A stretch of 64,000 nt of DNA from Mycolicibacterium confluentis (GCF_010729895.1 NZ_AP022612.1:1612001-1676000), one strand, 5' to 3'. Shown: positions 8,375-17,904, counted from the first letter of the stretch. Numbers and translations are program-made. Notes: generated by a model not told the origin, from the sequence alone.

Positions 8375-9889
8375 GTGATCACCCTCGACCGGCTCGTCAA
8401 CGTGCTCGGTGGCTACGGGGTGGTGTCGCGCCTGGATGCGGTGCCACGTTCCACCGAACTGCGCAGCGTGGTGATCCCCGAACCCGGCGTCATCGGCGAT
8501 GTGGTGCTGGCGATCGGTGCCGCGAGCGTGGCCGAGGCGGTGTCCTGGGCGGCCGATGCCGGCGCGGCGGCCGTGCTGGTCCGCGCCGACGACGACGCCG
8601 ATCCGGTGGAGCCCAAGGTCGCGGTGCTGCGCGTCGACCCCACGGTGCCGTGGAGTGAGATGGCCGCCGTGGTCTACGGCCTGGTGCTCGAGGGACGTGA
8701 GACGGAGTCGGGACGGGGCCCCACGGACCTCTTCGCGCTGGCCGACAGCCTCGCCGATGCCATCGGGGGTCCGGTGGTGATCGAAGACCGGCGCAGCCAG
8801 GTGCTGGCGTATTCACGGATGCAGGCCGACGCCGACCCGGCGCGCGCACAGACGATTCTGGCCCGCCAGGCACCGCCCGGACTGCGGGCGCTGTTCGACA
8901 AGCTGGGCGTGACGGCCAAGCTCACGTCGTCCGACGAGCCGTTCTTCATCAAACCCGATCCGGCGCATGGGTTGTCGGGACGCATGGTGGTCGCCGCACG
9001 CGTCGGACGCGAACCGCTGGGGTCGGTGTGGGTCTCGTGTCCGCGGGCGCTGCGCGGTGCGGCGGCGCGGGCACTGTCCGACGGAGCGCGCACGGTCGCG
9101 CTGCACCTGCTGCGATCCCGCGCCAGCGCGGACCTGGAACGGCAGGTCGAGTCCGAGTCGGTGATCCGTCTGCTCGACGGCACCGCCGACGCGGCGACCG
9201 TCGCGAGCCGGATGGGCCTGCCGCCCGGGCCGCTGCGCGTGATCGCGGTGCGGCCCCGCGCCGAGGGGGAGTCGCACACCGCGCTGCTGGTGGCCTTCGA
9301 ACAGGCCACGGCCGGGTTCGGCTGGTCGAGGCCGGGGCGCAGCGCGGTCGCCGACACCACGGTGTACACCGTGCTGCCCACCGAGGCCGCCGATCAGGGT
9401 CGGGCGTGGGTGGCGGCCCTGAGCGCGGCGCTGCCGGAGTCGGCGACCGTGTGGGCGGGGATCAGCGCGCCGGCCGTTGTCGACGAATTGAGCACCGCGC
9501 GAAGCGAAGCCGACGAATGCTTGGCCCTGCACGAGGCCCGCGGCGGTGCGGTGCCGGCCTACGACGAATCGTGGGACGACATCCTGTTGCAGAGGCTGCG
9601 GGCCGCCGCGGGCTCAGGTCGTGGGCCGTCCCGGGGACCGGTGGCCGAACTGCAGCGCCACGACGAGGAGCACCGCACGCCGTTCGTCGCCACGCTGCGG
9701 GCCTGGCTTGAGGCGCAGGGAGATTCCGTGGCCGCGGCGTCGCGCCTGGGGGTGCATGAGAACACCGTGCGCAACCGCCTGCGGACCATCACGCGGGTGA
9801 CCCGGGTCGACCTCGGTGACCCGCAGAAACGCCTGGCGATGATGATCGAACTCGCCGCTGTGGAAAACCCACAATCTCCGCCTGCTTGA
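8375..9889 (+). CDS. PucR/CdaR-family transcriptional regulator
   Basis: A 504-residue regulator. The N-terminal 110 residues look like a PucR sensor domain (VVIPEPGVIGDVVLAIG, VSWAADAGAAAVLVR). A central GAF/GGDEF-like region follows, and the C-terminal HTH_30 domain is seen as AAASRLGVHENTVRNRLRTI (about residues 450-475). Such proteins usually activate purine, amino acid or sugar-acid catabolic genes. It starts at a GTG 31 bp from divergent uspA and lies just upstream of a D-amino-acid dehydrogenase on the same strand, so either neighbour could be its target. Confidence 0.85.
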   Translation: MITLDRLVNVLGGYGVVSRLDAVPRSTELRSVVIPEPGVIGDVVLAIGAASVAEAVSWAADAGAAAVLVRADDDADPVEPKVAVLRVDPTVPWSEMAAVVYGLVLEGRETESGRGPTDLFALADSLADAIGGPVVIEDRRSQVLAYSRMQADADPARAQTILARQAPPGLRALFDKLGVTAKLTSSDEPFFIKPDPAHGLSGRMVVAARVGREPLGSVWVSCPRALRGAAARALSDGARTVALHLLRSRASADLERQVESESVIRLLDGTADAATVASRMGLPPGPLRVIAVRPRAEGESHTALLVAFEQATAGFGWSRPGRSAVADTTVYTVLPTEAADQGRAWVAALSAALPESATVWAGISAPAVVDELSTARSEADECLALHEARGGAVPAYDESWDDILLQRLRAAAGSGRGPSRGPVAELQRHDEEHRTPFVATLRAWLEAQGDSVAAASRLGVHENTVRNRLRTITRVTRVDLGDPQKRLAMMIELAAVENPQSPPA

Positions 9890-9955
9890 CTGTCGCTTTA
9901 CCACACCAGAGTGCTGTCATCGGGGGCGATGATGGTCACAGAAGGGAGGTGTGCG

Positions 9956-11212
9956 GTGACGGATCGCATAGACGGGGGGCCACGGTCGGTGGTCGTCGTG
10001 GGTGCAGGCATCGTCGGCCTGTCCACCGCGTGGTTCCTGCAGGAGCGGGGGGTCGACGTGACGGTCGTCGACCGCGAGGGGGTGGGCGCCGGTGCGTCCT
10101 GGGGTAACGCGGGGTGGATCGCCCCCGCGCTGGCGATCCCGCTGAACCAGCCTGCGGTGCTCCGCTACGGCCTGGCATCGCTGTTGAACCCCACTGCACC
10201 GCTGCGCATTTCGCCGAAACCGGATGTGGGGCGGGCTCGGTTCCTCGCCAAGTTCGCCAGCAACTGCCGGCACGCGAAGGCGCGCGAGGTGGTACGGGCC
10301 AACCTGCCGATGAACGAAGAGTGCTTCGAGGCGTTCGACGTGCTGACGGGCAACGGCGTCGACGTGCCCCGCACCGAGACGGCGATCACCGCACTGTTCC
10401 GCGACGGGCGCGACGCCGACGTGCTGCGCCACGAGCTCGCGGATATGCGGGCCGAGGGACAGCAGATTGATGTCACCGAACTCACCGGAGATGCACTGCG
10501 GGAACAGGTTCCGTTGGCCGGTCCCGCGGCCACTGTGGGATTGGCCGTGGAGAATCAGCGGTTCGTCGATCCGGGCCGGTTCGTGACGGCTCTCGGCGAC
10601 GCGGTTGTCGAACGGGGCGCGAGCCTGCACAGATTCCGGGTCGTCGACATCGCCAAGCACCACGACGGAGTCATGGTCAAGGGCAGCGGTGGTGAGTTCC
10701 TGATTGCTGGCGCCGCCGTCGTCGCGACCGGGGCGTGGCTTCCCGGCCTCACGCGACGCTGGCGCCGCACCTGGGTCGAGGCTGGCCGTGGTTACTCGTT
10801 CACGGTGCCCACCGAGCGACCCGTGCTCGGTCCGATCTATCTGCCCACCGTGCGTGTCGCGTGCACGCCGTACCAGGGCGGACTGCGGGTGGCCGGGACC
10901 ATGGAGTTCCGCGACGCCGACGATCCGGTGGTGCCCGCACGGGTCCGCGCGATCGCGTCGTCGGCCGCGACGATGCTCGACGGCGTCCGGTGGGACGAGA
11001 TGCGTGACGTCTGGGTCGGGCCGCGCCCGGTCAGCGCCGACGGTCTGCCCTACATCGGCGAACTCGGTGATCGCGTGTACGTCGCTGGCGGTCACGGCAT
11101 GTGGGGATTCGCGCACGGCCCCATCACGGGCCGACTGCTGACCGAGCAGATCACCACCGGCAAGCAACCCGAGGCGCTGGCGCCTTTCGACCCCCATCGT
11201 TCGGGACGCTAG
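9956..11212 (+). CDS. FAD-dependent D-amino acid dehydrogenase (DadA-like)
   Basis: A 418-residue DAO-family flavoprotein. The FAD-binding motif is at the N-terminus (VVVVGAGIVGLSTAWFLQ), followed by GASWGNAGWIAPAL, typical of DadA. The C-terminal FAD loop is VAGGHGMWGFAHGPITG. It would deaminate D-amino acids (or another small amine) to 2-oxo acids, passing electrons to the respiratory chain. I start it at the GTG at 9956 because GGGAGG lies 7 bp upstream; longer in-frame starts lack a site. It follows the PucR gene by 66 bp and ends just before a terminator-like hairpin. Confidence 0.85.
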   Translation: MTDRIDGGPRSVVVVGAGIVGLSTAWFLQERGVDVTVVDREGVGAGASWGNAGWIAPALAIPLNQPAVLRYGLASLLNPTAPLRISPKPDVGRARFLAKFASNCRHAKAREVVRANLPMNEECFEAFDVLTGNGVDVPRTETAITALFRDGRDADVLRHELADMRAEGQQIDVTELTGDALREQVPLAGPAATVGLAVENQRFVDPGRFVTALGDAVVERGASLHRFRVVDIAKHHDGVMVKGSGGEFLIAGAAVVATGAWLPGLTRRWRRTWVEAGRGYSFTVPTERPVLGPIYLPTVRVACTPYQGGLRVAGTMEFRDADDPVVPARVRAIASSAATMLDGVRWDEMRDVWVGPRPVSADGLPYIGELGDRVYVAGGHGMWGFAHGPITGRLLTEQITTGKQPEALAPFDPHRSGR

Positions 11213-11227
11213 AGCGTCCCATCCCAG

Positions 11228-11280
11228 GTCGTCAGGGGCGGAGCGGTTCCTTCGAGCCCGCCCCTGGCGACGACTCTTTT
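11228..11280 (+). terminator. Rho-independent-like terminator
   Basis: A 9-bp stem CAGGGGCGG / CCGCCCCTG (11233-11241 and 11258-11266), extended by GTCGT/ACGAC with a small bulge, then TCTTTT. It lies between the DadA-like gene and the GreA-like gene. Confidence 0.65.
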
Positions 11281-11299
11281 CACAGACCAGGAGATGACA

Positions 11300-11752
11300 A
11301 TGACTGTTGCACAACGTATGTGGCTCACCCCCGTGGCTCGGCAGCGGCTCGAGGAGGAGCTCGCGACGCTCAAGAAGTGGACCGCCGAGACCTCGGAAGC
11401 GGACGACAGCAACGCAGTCGCGGTGCGGCGCGCGCAGCAGGGCCGCATCCAGGAGATCCACGAACTGCTGGTCAACGCGGTCGTGGGGGAGGACCCGCCC
11501 AATGACGGTGTCGCCGAACCCGGCATGGTGCTGACCGTGCACTTCGGCGACCCCGCGGACACCGAGACCTTCCTGCTGGGCGTACGCGGGGCGGACTACG
11601 GCGACATCGAGGTGTACTCGATGAGCTCGCCGCTGGGTGCGGCGATCGACGGTGCCCGCGTCGGGGAGGCCCGGCACTATGAGTTGCCCAACGGCGCCAC
11701 CCAGGAGGTCACGCTGGTGCGTGCGGTTCCCTACGGCCTGCACGAGCACTAA
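11300..11752 (+). CDS. GreA/GreB-family (Rnk-like) protein
   Basis: A 150-residue protein with a short N-terminal coiled-coil region (LTPVARQRLEEELATLKKW... RRAQQGRIQEIHELL, residues 10-60) and a C-terminal FKBP-like GreA/GreB domain (GMVLTVHFGDPADTETFLLG... SPLGAAIDGARVGE). GreA proteins bind the RNA polymerase secondary channel and stimulate transcript cleavage. The acidic coiled-coil tip is not obvious here, so it may be a non-cleaving paralogue. I chose the second ATG (11300), 6 bp after AGGAG; the first ATG sits directly on that site. It appears to be a single-gene unit. Confidence 0.8.
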   Translation: MTVAQRMWLTPVARQRLEEELATLKKWTAETSEADDSNAVAVRRAQQGRIQEIHELLVNAVVGEDPPNDGVAEPGMVLTVHFGDPADTETFLLGVRGADYGDIEVYSMSSPLGAAIDGARVGEARHYELPNGATQEVTLVRAVPYGLHEH

Positions 11753-11783
11753 CCTGCCCTCAGCCCCCACCGCAGTTCTTAGG

Positions 11784-11843
11784 GCGAGCGCCCGTGTCTG
11801 TACGTTGACACGCCGCAATCCGCGTACAAAGTGGGGCTCTCGC
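11784..11843. repeat. 60-bp imperfect palindrome A
   Basis: Two 20-nt arms (11784-11803 and 11824-11843) match at 15 of 20 positions as an inverted repeat around a 20-nt loop. The arms begin GCGAGC and end TGTAC. The same 20-20-20 layout recurs at 12000-12059. Confidence 0.7.
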
Positions 11844-11878
11844 GGAACAGGGGACGGGCGCTCGCGGAAGCCCGGACG

Positions 11879-11973
11879 GCTCGCGGGTGCCCAGGTCGCT
11901 CGCGGGTGCCCGGGTCGCTCGCGGGTGCCCGGGTCGCTCGCGGGTGCCCGGGTCGCTCGCGGGTGCCCGGGTC
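11879..11973. repeat. five tandem copies of a 19-bp GC-rich unit
   Basis: Unit GCTCGCGGGTGCCCGGGTC repeated five times; the first copy differs at one base and the others are identical. It is flanked on both sides by related GCTCGCGG-type sequence. There are no spacers between units, so this is not a CRISPR. It lies in the 420-bp spacer 11753-12172, which has no gene. Confidence 0.9.
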
Positions 11974-11999
11974 GCCGGCGAGCGTCCCCTTTCTGGCCG

Positions 12000-12059
12000 G
12001 CGAGCGTGCGGGTTGGTACAGCAGATCCCGGCGTTTCGCGTACCAACACGCCCGCTCGC
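12000..12059. repeat. 60-bp imperfect palindrome B
   Basis: Arms 12000-12019 and 12040-12059 match at 18 of 20 positions as an inverted repeat around a 20-nt loop. The arms start GCGAGCG and end GGTAC. The layout and end sequences match palindrome A, so the two are probably members of one repeat family. Confidence 0.75.
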
Positions 12060-12131
12060 GGGGGATGGCCCGGCCCGCTCGCGGGGGATGGCCCAGCCCG
12101 TTCGCGGGGGATGGCCCGGCCCGCTCGTGAG
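12051..12131. repeat. 23-bp tandem repeat, three and a half copies
   Basis: Units at 12051-12073, 12074-12096 and 12097-12119, then a 12-bp partial copy. Each unit starts CCCGCTCGCGGGGGATGGCC (or a one-base variant). The array grows out of the right arm of palindrome B and ends about 40 bp before tldD. Confidence 0.85.
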
Positions 12132-12172
12132 GGCACCCCACGCCGCGAGCACGGTGGGGGTTTGCCGCTACG

Positions 12173-13699
12173 GTGATCCCTGTGACGCCACGCCATGAAG
12201 TCGATCCAGATTTCCTCGCCCTCCCGCGCCACGACCTGGCCGAAGCCGCACTGAGCGCAGCCCAGGCCGTGGGCGCGAGCTATGCCGATCTGCGCATCCA
12301 CCGGATCTCCACCGAGGTCGTGCACATGCGCGACGGCGAGTTGGAGAGCGCGGGGGTCGCGCGCGAGATCGGTGTGGCCGTTCGGGTGATCGTCGACGGC
12401 ACCTGGGGATTCGCCTCCAACGCCGAACTGTCACCGCAGGTGGCAGCCGACACCGCGCGCCGGGCCGTCGCGGTGGCCCGCGCCCTGGCCCCGCTGAACA
12501 CCGAGCGCATCGAGTTGGCGCCCGAGCCCGCGTACACCGACGTCACCTGGGTGTCGAGCTACCAGATCGACCCCTTCGACGTGCCCACCGCGGACAAGAT
12601 CGCGGTGCTGGGCGAGTACTCCGGCCGGTTGCTGGCCTCCGATGGGGTCGACCACGTCTCGGCCGCGTTGAACTGCGTCAAGGAGCAGACGTTCTACGCC
12701 GACACGTTCGGTTCGAGGATCACTCAGCAGCGGGTCCGGCTGCAACCGGTGTTGGACGCCGTCGCGGTCGACGCCGCGTCGGGCACATTCGAGTCGATGC
12801 GCACCCTCGCCCCGCCCACCGGACGCGGCTGGGAGGTCGTGGCCTCCGACGACGTGTGGGACTGGAGCACCGAACTCGCACAGATCCCCGATCTGCTGGC
12901 CGAGAAGGTCAAGGCCCCCAGCGTCGTCGCGGGCCCGACGGACCTCGTGATCGATCCCACCAACCTGTGGCTGACCATCCACGAATCCATCGGCCACGCC
13001 ACCGAATACGACCGCGCGATCGGCTACGAGGCCGCCTATGCCGGCACGTCGTTCGCCACCCCGGACAGGCTGGGCAGCATGCGCTACGGGTCGCCGGTCA
13101 TGACCGTGACCGCCGACCGCACCGTCGAACACGGTCTGGCCACCATCGGTTTCGACGACGAGGGCGTGGCCGCGCAGAGCTGGGATCTGGTGCGCGACGG
13201 CGTCTTCGTCGGCTATCAGCTGGACCGGGTGTTCGCGCCGCGGTTGGGGCTGTCCCGGTCCAACGGCTGCTCGTACGCTGACTCGCCGCACCACGTGCCG
13301 ATCCAACGGATGGCCAACGTGAGCCTGCAACCGGCCGCCGAGGACATCTCCACCGAGGACCTGATCAGCCGCGTGTCCGACGGCATCTACATCGTCGGCG
13401 ACAAGTCGTGGTCAATCGACATGCAGCGCTACAACTTCCAGTTCACCGGGCAGCGGTTCTTCCGCATCAAGGACGGCCGCGTCGACGGTCAGCTTCGCGA
13501 CGTCGCCTATCAGGCCACCACCACCGACTTCTGGAACTCGATGGAGGCCGTCGGCGGGCCGTCGACATGGCGCCTCGGCGGGGCGTTCAACTGCGGTAAG
13601 GCGCAGCCCGGTCAGGTCGCCGCGGTCAGCCACGGCTGCCCGTCGGCGCTGTTCCGGGGCGTCAACGTGCTCAACACGCGTGAGGAGGGCGGCCGATGA
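12173..13699 (+). CDS. tldD: TldD-family metalloprotease (Rv2315c-like)
   Basis: A 508-residue TldD/PmbA-family protein. The zinc site HESIGH (HExxxH) is at about residue 270 (LTIHESIGHATEYDRAIGYE), as in TldD. TldD acts as a heterodimer with TldE to degrade unfolded or modified peptides. The start is a GTG at 12173; another in-frame GTG at 12182 is equally possible. It overlaps tldE by 4 bp (ATGA), and the pair corresponds to Rv2315c/Rv2314c of M. tuberculosis. The gene follows the repeat-rich spacer. Confidence 0.9.
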   Translation: MIPVTPRHEVDPDFLALPRHDLAEAALSAAQAVGASYADLRIHRISTEVVHMRDGELESAGVAREIGVAVRVIVDGTWGFASNAELSPQVAADTARRAVAVARALAPLNTERIELAPEPAYTDVTWVSSYQIDPFDVPTADKIAVLGEYSGRLLASDGVDHVSAALNCVKEQTFYADTFGSRITQQRVRLQPVLDAVAVDAASGTFESMRTLAPPTGRGWEVVASDDVWDWSTELAQIPDLLAEKVKAPSVVAGPTDLVIDPTNLWLTIHESIGHATEYDRAIGYEAAYAGTSFATPDRLGSMRYGSPVMTVTADRTVEHGLATIGFDDEGVAAQSWDLVRDGVFVGYQLDRVFAPRLGLSRSNGCSYADSPHHVPIQRMANVSLQPAAEDISTEDLISRVSDGIYIVGDKSWSIDMQRYNFQFTGQRFFRIKDGRVDGQLRDVAYQATTTDFWNSMEAVGGPSTWRLGGAFNCGKAQPGQVAAVSHGCPSALFRGVNVLNTREEGGR

Positions 13700-15069
13700 T
13701 CCCGGCTCAGCAGGCCATCGATCTGGTGCTCGCCGAGGCCGCGCGCGCAGGCGGCGCGGACGAGACCATCGTGATCGTGTCCGACACGGCCGAGGCCTCG
13801 CTGCGGTGGGCGAACAACTCCATGACCACCAACGGCGAGTCGGTGCAGCGCAACACGACCGTGGTGTCGATCGTGCGGTCGGGTGACACCGCGCGGGTCG
13901 GGTCGCTGCACTCGACCGAAGTCGATCCCGAGGCGATCCCCGCGTTGGTCCGGGCGTCGCAGCAGGCCGCGCGCTCAGCGCCCGAGGCCCGCGATGCCTT
14001 CCCGCTGCTCACCGGCAGCGGTGAGGCCGCCGACTGGGACGCCGCCGCTGCGACGACCGGCGCCGAGGCGTTCGGCGGCGTGGCCACCGCGCTGAACCAC
14101 GGGTTCCAGGGCTCCGACACCCTCTATGGGTTCGCCCATCACATCGTCGACACCACCTACTTGGCGACCTCGACCGGAATCCGGCGGCGGTTCACCCAGC
14201 CCACGGGTTCGGTCGAGATCAACGCCAAGCGCGACACCGCGAGCGCGTGGGCCGGCACCACGACCCCGTGGTTCACCGATGTACCGGTCGACGCGATGCT
14301 CGCCGAGTTGTCGATGCGCCTGGACTGGTCCCAGCGCACCGTGGAACTGCCCGCGGGCCGCTACGAGACGATCATGCCGCCGTCGACCGTGGCCGACATG
14401 ATGATCTACCTCGGCTGGACCATGGAGGGCCGCGGTGCGCAGGAGGGTCGCACGGCGTTGTCGGCGCCCGGTGGCGGCACTCGCGTCGGCGAGCGCCTGG
14501 GTGAGCTGGGGTTGACGTTGTACTCCGATCCGAGTGCGCCGGGCCTGGAGTGCTCGCCGTTCGTGTCGGTGGGCAGTTCGTCGGAGACCGTGTCGGTGTT
14601 CGACAACGGGCTGGATGTCGGTCGGGTGGACTGGATTCGGGACGGCGTGATCAACGCGCTGGCCTACCCGCGTGCGGCGGCCGCCGAGTTCGACGTGCCC
14701 GTGTCGGTCCCGTGCTCCAACTTCCTGATGACCGGCGGCACAGGCGAATTGGCTGACCTCGTGGCGTCCACCGAGCGGGGCCTGCTGCTCACCACGCTGT
14801 GGTACATCCGCGAGGTCGACCCGACCACGCTGCTGTTGACCGGATTGACCCGTGACGGCGTCTATCTCGTCGAGGACGGCGAGGTGACCGCCGCGGTCAA
14901 CAACTTCCGGTTCAACGAGAGCCCGCTGGATCTGCTGCGCCGCGCCACCGAGGCGGGACGCAGCGAGATCACGCTGCCCCGCGAGTGGGGCGACTGGGCC
15001 AAGCGCGCGCAGATGCCGTCGCTGCGGATCCCGGACTTCCACATGTCCTCGGTGAGCCAGGCGCAGTGA
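13696..15069 (+). CDS. tldE: TldE/PmbA-family protein (Rv2314c-like)
   Basis: A 457-residue partner of TldD, same fold but without the HExxxH zinc motif, as expected for TldE/PmbA. Conserved family features include [20 protein letters not shown] near the N-terminus and the C-terminal [20 protein letters not shown]. The ATGA overlap with tldD gives translational coupling and equal dosage. It ends 10 bp from the convergent lipoprotein gene. Confidence 0.88.
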   Translation: MIPAQQAIDLVLAEAARAGGADETIVIVSDTAEASLRWANNSMTTNGESVQRNTTVVSIVRSGDTARVGSLHSTEVDPEAIPALVRASQQAARSAPEARDAFPLLTGSGEAADWDAAAATTGAEAFGGVATALNHGFQGSDTLYGFAHHIVDTTYLATSTGIRRRFTQPTGSVEINAKRDTASAWAGTTTPWFTDVPVDAMLAELSMRLDWSQRTVELPAGRYETIMPPSTVADMMIYLGWTMEGRGAQEGRTALSAPGGGTRVGERLGELGLTLYSDPSAPGLECSPFVSVGSSSETVSVFDNGLDVGRVDWIRDGVINALAYPRAAAAEFDVPVSVPCSNFLMTGGTGELADLVASTERGLLLTTLWYIREVDPTTLLLTGLTRDGVYLVEDGEVTAAVNNFRFNESPLDLLRRATEAGRSEITLPREWGDWAKRAQMPSLRIPDFHMSSVSQAQ

Positions 15070-15079
15070 CCCTGCCTGC

Positions 15080-16285
15080 TCAGTGCGTGAGGTCCAGGCC
15101 CGCGTAGACCTGGTCCAGCACGGTGGGCAGCAGCGCGTTCGCGGTGGTCTGCCCGTCCGGTGACAGCGTGAGGTTGGTCCAGATCACCAGCGTCACATCG
15201 TTGTCCGCGTCATGGCCCATAAAGGAGTTGAATCCCGGCATCTCGCCGCCGTGGTAGTACATCGAGGCGTCGGGGCTGTACCTCTGATACGAGATGCCGT
15301 AGCCGTACTGCTGCCAGTCGGGCTGGTCCGGGTCCTCCGGTTGCAGGCTGTCGCGCCATTGGCGTTGGTAATCGGGGTCGAACACGCCGCCTGTCACCAA
15401 CGCGCGCATCCAGGTGGCCAGGTCGTTGGCCGTGGAGATCGCGCCGCCCGCCGCCGTGGCGTACGACGAGTTCTGGTGGGTGTAGTCGATCGGCTTGAGC
15501 TTCCCGGATTCCGCAGCAGCGGACATCTCGGCCGGGTAGTCCTCATCGACCATGGCGTACAACGTCTTTCCGTACATGTACCCGTGCGAGTACGGCTCCG
15601 GCAGCGCGGTGTCATCAGCGGCAGGAAGGCTGGTGTTGCGCAGGTCCAGCGGTTCGAAAAGGCGGGACTCGAACTGCCGCGCCAGGGGACGTCGGCCCGC
15701 CCGTTCGGCGGCCAGTCCCAGCAGCGCGTAGTTGGTGTTGCAGTACTCGTATTCGCTGTCGGGCCGGGCGTCCGGGGGATGGGCGAACGCGATCGCCAGC
15801 ACCTCCTGTGGGGTCCACGCCTTTGCCGGACGCGCATCGAGTTGCTTCGACAGCCCGGGGTCGTTGGTGTAGCAGTAGAGCCCGCTGCGCATCTTCAGCA
15901 GATCCGACAGCGTGATGGAGGAACCATTCGGCACGTTCGGGACGTAGTCGGAGATCGGGTCGTCGAGTCGAAGCGCGCCGTCCTGAGCCAGCAGCACCGT
16001 CAGCGCGGCGGTCATGGTCTTGGTGTTCGACGCGATGCGGAAGTGCGTGTCCGGTGTCGGTGGTGAATCAACGCCCAACTGCGTCGTCCCGACGGCGGCC
16101 GTGAACGTGCCCTGCGGTGTGCGCAGCAGGACCAGGGCGCCGGGGACGTGCAGCTTGCCGGCAGCCGTCTCGACGGCCTTCTGGAACTCCGCTGCGTCGA
16201 GGTGGTTCAGCGCGTCAGATTCGCGCGCCGTACACCCGGACAATGCGACTACGCACGCCAACAGCATGCACCCTGCGACCTTCAT
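15080..16285 (-). CDS. lipoprotein serine hydrolase (class C beta-lactamase / DD-peptidase family)
   Basis: A 401-residue exported protein. I start it at MKVAGCMLLACVVALSGC, a signal peptide ending in a lipobox (LSGC), so it should be lipidated. The catalytic domain has SxxK as SNTK (FRIASNTKTMTAAL), YxN as YCN (YEYCNTNYALLG) and HGG as the third motif (YYHGGEMPGF). These are the active-site signatures of the beta-lactamase/D-Ala-D-Ala carboxypeptidase/esterase superfamily. Substrate not predictable: cell-wall peptides, esters or beta-lactams are possible. It is divergent from the small secreted protein at 16437. Confidence 0.85.
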   Translation of the reverse strand: MKVAGCMLLACVVALSGCTARESDALNHLDAAEFQKAVETAAGKLHVPGALVLLRTPQGTFTAAVGTTQLGVDSPPTPDTHFRIASNTKTMTAALTVLLAQDGALRLDDPISDYVPNVPNGSSITLSDLLKMRSGLYCYTNDPGLSKQLDARPAKAWTPQEVLAIAFAHPPDARPDSEYEYCNTNYALLGLAAERAGRRPLARQFESRLFEPLDLRNTSLPAADDTALPEPYSHGYMYGKTLYAMVDEDYPAEMSAAAESGKLKPIDYTHQNSSYATAAGGAISTANDLATWMRALVTGGVFDPDYQRQWRDSLQPEDPDQPDWQQYGYGISYQRYSPDASMYYHGGEMPGFNSFMGHDADNDVTLVIWTNLTLSPDGQTTANALLPTVLDQVYAGLDLTH

Positions 16286-16436
16286 CACCACATCCTGCCA
16301 GGATTCCGACAAGATCCCGCCAAAGTGGCCCCAACTCGACTCTGCTGGATGAAAACCCTTGCCGATGCCTGTTGGTCCATGCATACCGCCGCGAAAAACA
16401 CGGCGGGCCAACGCACAACGAGGTGGGTGAATCTCA

Positions 16437-16700
16437 ATGTTCAACATCGACAACGCCAGGATCGCCTCGGTGGCCGCTGGTGCACTGGCCGTGGTGGGCC
16501 TGGGATTCGCTGCCCCGGCCCTGGCCGACAGCGTGCGCTCCGATGCAGACGCACTGTCCACCGTGATCGGTGTGAACGCACCGACCTACGAGTTCGAGGA
16601 CTTCGGGGTCCTGCACGACCGCGGACAGCGGGTCGGCATCAAGGGCCCGGGCTTCGAACCCGTGCGACCGACCATCCGACGGACCGCCGAAGGACGCTGA
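16437..16700 (+). CDS. small secreted protein
   Basis: An 87-residue protein with a clear Sec signal peptide (ARIASVAAGALAVVGLGF, cleavage after ALA at about residue 30), leaving a mature product of about 57 residues without cysteines. Start ATG at 16437, with AGGTGGG 9 bp upstream. I do not recognise the family. A strong terminator lies 41 bp downstream, so it is probably a single-gene unit. Confidence 0.7.
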   Translation: MFNIDNARIASVAAGALAVVGLGFAAPALADSVRSDADALSTVIGVNAPTYEFEDFGVLHDRGQRVGIKGPGFEPVRPTIRRTAEGR

Positions 16701-16740
16701 GCGCAGGGTCGGCACGCGCCCCTGAGGGGCCTGCGCCGCC

Positions 16741-16776
16741 AGAAGGGCACCCCGCTCGGGGTGCCCTTCTCGTTTG
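16741..16776 (+). terminator. strong intrinsic terminator
   Basis: A perfect 13-bp stem AGAAGGGCACCCC / GGGGTGCCCTTCT (16741-16753 and 16758-16770) with a GCTC loop, then CGTTTG. It ends the small secreted protein unit; being symmetric it could also serve the convergent threonine aldolase operon. Confidence 0.85.
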
Positions 16777-16872
16777 CCCGGCTACGCGCGACTGGGTCTC
16801 GGGGCGGACGGAACTGCGGCTTTGTGCCCTTGCGTCCGATCGTCGGACCGGCCTCTGACGGTCGCTGACCTC

Positions 16873-17904
16873 TCAGCGCCCGCGCAGCAGATCCAACACC
16901 GCGTCGACGTCCTGCTCGCTGGTCGCCCACGAGCACACGAACCGGTACACCGGTGCCAGTGCATCGGGTTGGTGGATCGCGAACTGCGATCGGACCGCGG
17001 TCAGCGCCTCGGCGTCGAGCTTCACGAACACCTCGTTGGCCTCGGTCGCGGTGGCCAAGGAGAATCCCAACTCCGTGAGGCCCGTGCTGAGGCGAGCGGC
17101 CATCGCATTCGCGTGCGCGGCGCTCTGCAGCCACACCCCGTCCGACAGCATCGCCGAGAACTGCGCCGACACGTACCGGTGTTTGCTCGCCAGATGCCCG
17201 ATCTGCTTCTGCACGAACTGAATTCCCTCGAACTGGTCGGGTCTGCGGACCAGCAGTGCGTCACCGAACAACATGCCGTTCTTGGTGCCGCCCACCGTGA
17301 CGATGTCGGCGTCCCCGATCGCCTCGGCGGGCGAGACTCCCAACGCTGCAATGGCATTGGCGATCCGCGAGCCGTCGACGTGAACCAGCAGATCCAGCGA
17401 GTGTGCGTGGTCGATGAACTCCGAGAGTTCCGCGGCCGGCCAGACGCGGCCGTTCTCGGTGGACTGCGTGACGGTGACGATGCGCGGCTGGGAGTGGTGG
17501 ACCTCGCCGCGACGCACGACGCGGGCGTCGAGCTCGGCGGGGGAGATGATGCCGTCGTCGCTGGGCAGCCTGGTCAGCTGAGCGCCGGAGAGCCGCACCG
17601 GCCCGCCAGCCTCGTCGAGCAGGGAGTGCGCGACGTCGCTGCACAGGATCTCGTGCCACGGCCGCACCGCGGCGGCCAGCGCGATGACGTTGGCCGCGGT
17701 GCCGGTGAACGCGAACAGCACGTCGGCGTCCGGGGCGGCGAAAACCCCGCGCAGCACGTCCGCGGCGCGCTCGGTGATCGGGTCGTTGCCGTAGGACGGG
17801 GCGTACCCGTCGTTGGCGGACGCGATCGCCTCGAGTGCGCGCGGATGTGCCGGCGCGGCGTTGTCCGAGGCGAACGCGGAGGAGGGAGCCACGTTCGCCA
17901 TCAT
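16873..17904 (-). CDS. low-specificity threonine aldolase-like PLP enzyme
   Basis: A 343-residue fold-type I PLP enzyme of the threonine aldolase/beta-eliminating lyase family. The PLP lysine is K208 in TVGGTKNGMLFGDALL, and the cofactor Asp/Arg segment is LLVHVDGSRIANA. The family cleaves L-threonine or L-allo-threonine, or related beta-hydroxy amino acids, to glycine and an aldehyde. Start at MMANVAPSS; a second ATG follows directly. It begins one base after the hyuB-like stop, so it belongs to the operon and probably acts on a product released by the upstream enzymes. Confidence 0.85.
   Translation of the reverse strand: MMANVAPSSAFASDNAAPAHPRALEAIASANDGYAPSYGNDPITERAADVLRGVFAAPDADVLFAFTGTAANVIALAAAVRPWHEILCSDVAHSLLDEAGGPVRLSGAQLTRLPSDDGIISPAELDARVVRRGEVHHSQPRIVTVTQSTENGRVWPAAELSEFIDHAHSLDLLVHVDGSRIANAIAALGVSPAEAIGDADIVTVGGTKNGMLFGDALLVRRPDQFEGIQFVQKQIGHLASKHRYVSAQFSAMLSDGVWLQSAAHANAMAARLSTGLTELGFSLATATEANEVFVKLDAEALTAVRSQFAIHQPDALAPVYRFVCSWATSEQDVDAVLDLLRGR

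Noticed and set aside
11879..12131. CRISPR array
   Set aside because: The 19- and 23-bp units are directly adjacent with no variable spacers, and no cas genes are present.
9917..12325. An 802-codon minus-strand frame
   Set aside because: It runs antisense to the DadA-like and GreA-like genes and through the tandem repeats, giving low-complexity residues. No domain is recognisable.
15212..16066. Plus-strand 284-codon frame
   Set aside because: Antisense to the lipoprotein hydrolase, whose signal peptide and SxxK/YxN motifs are clear.
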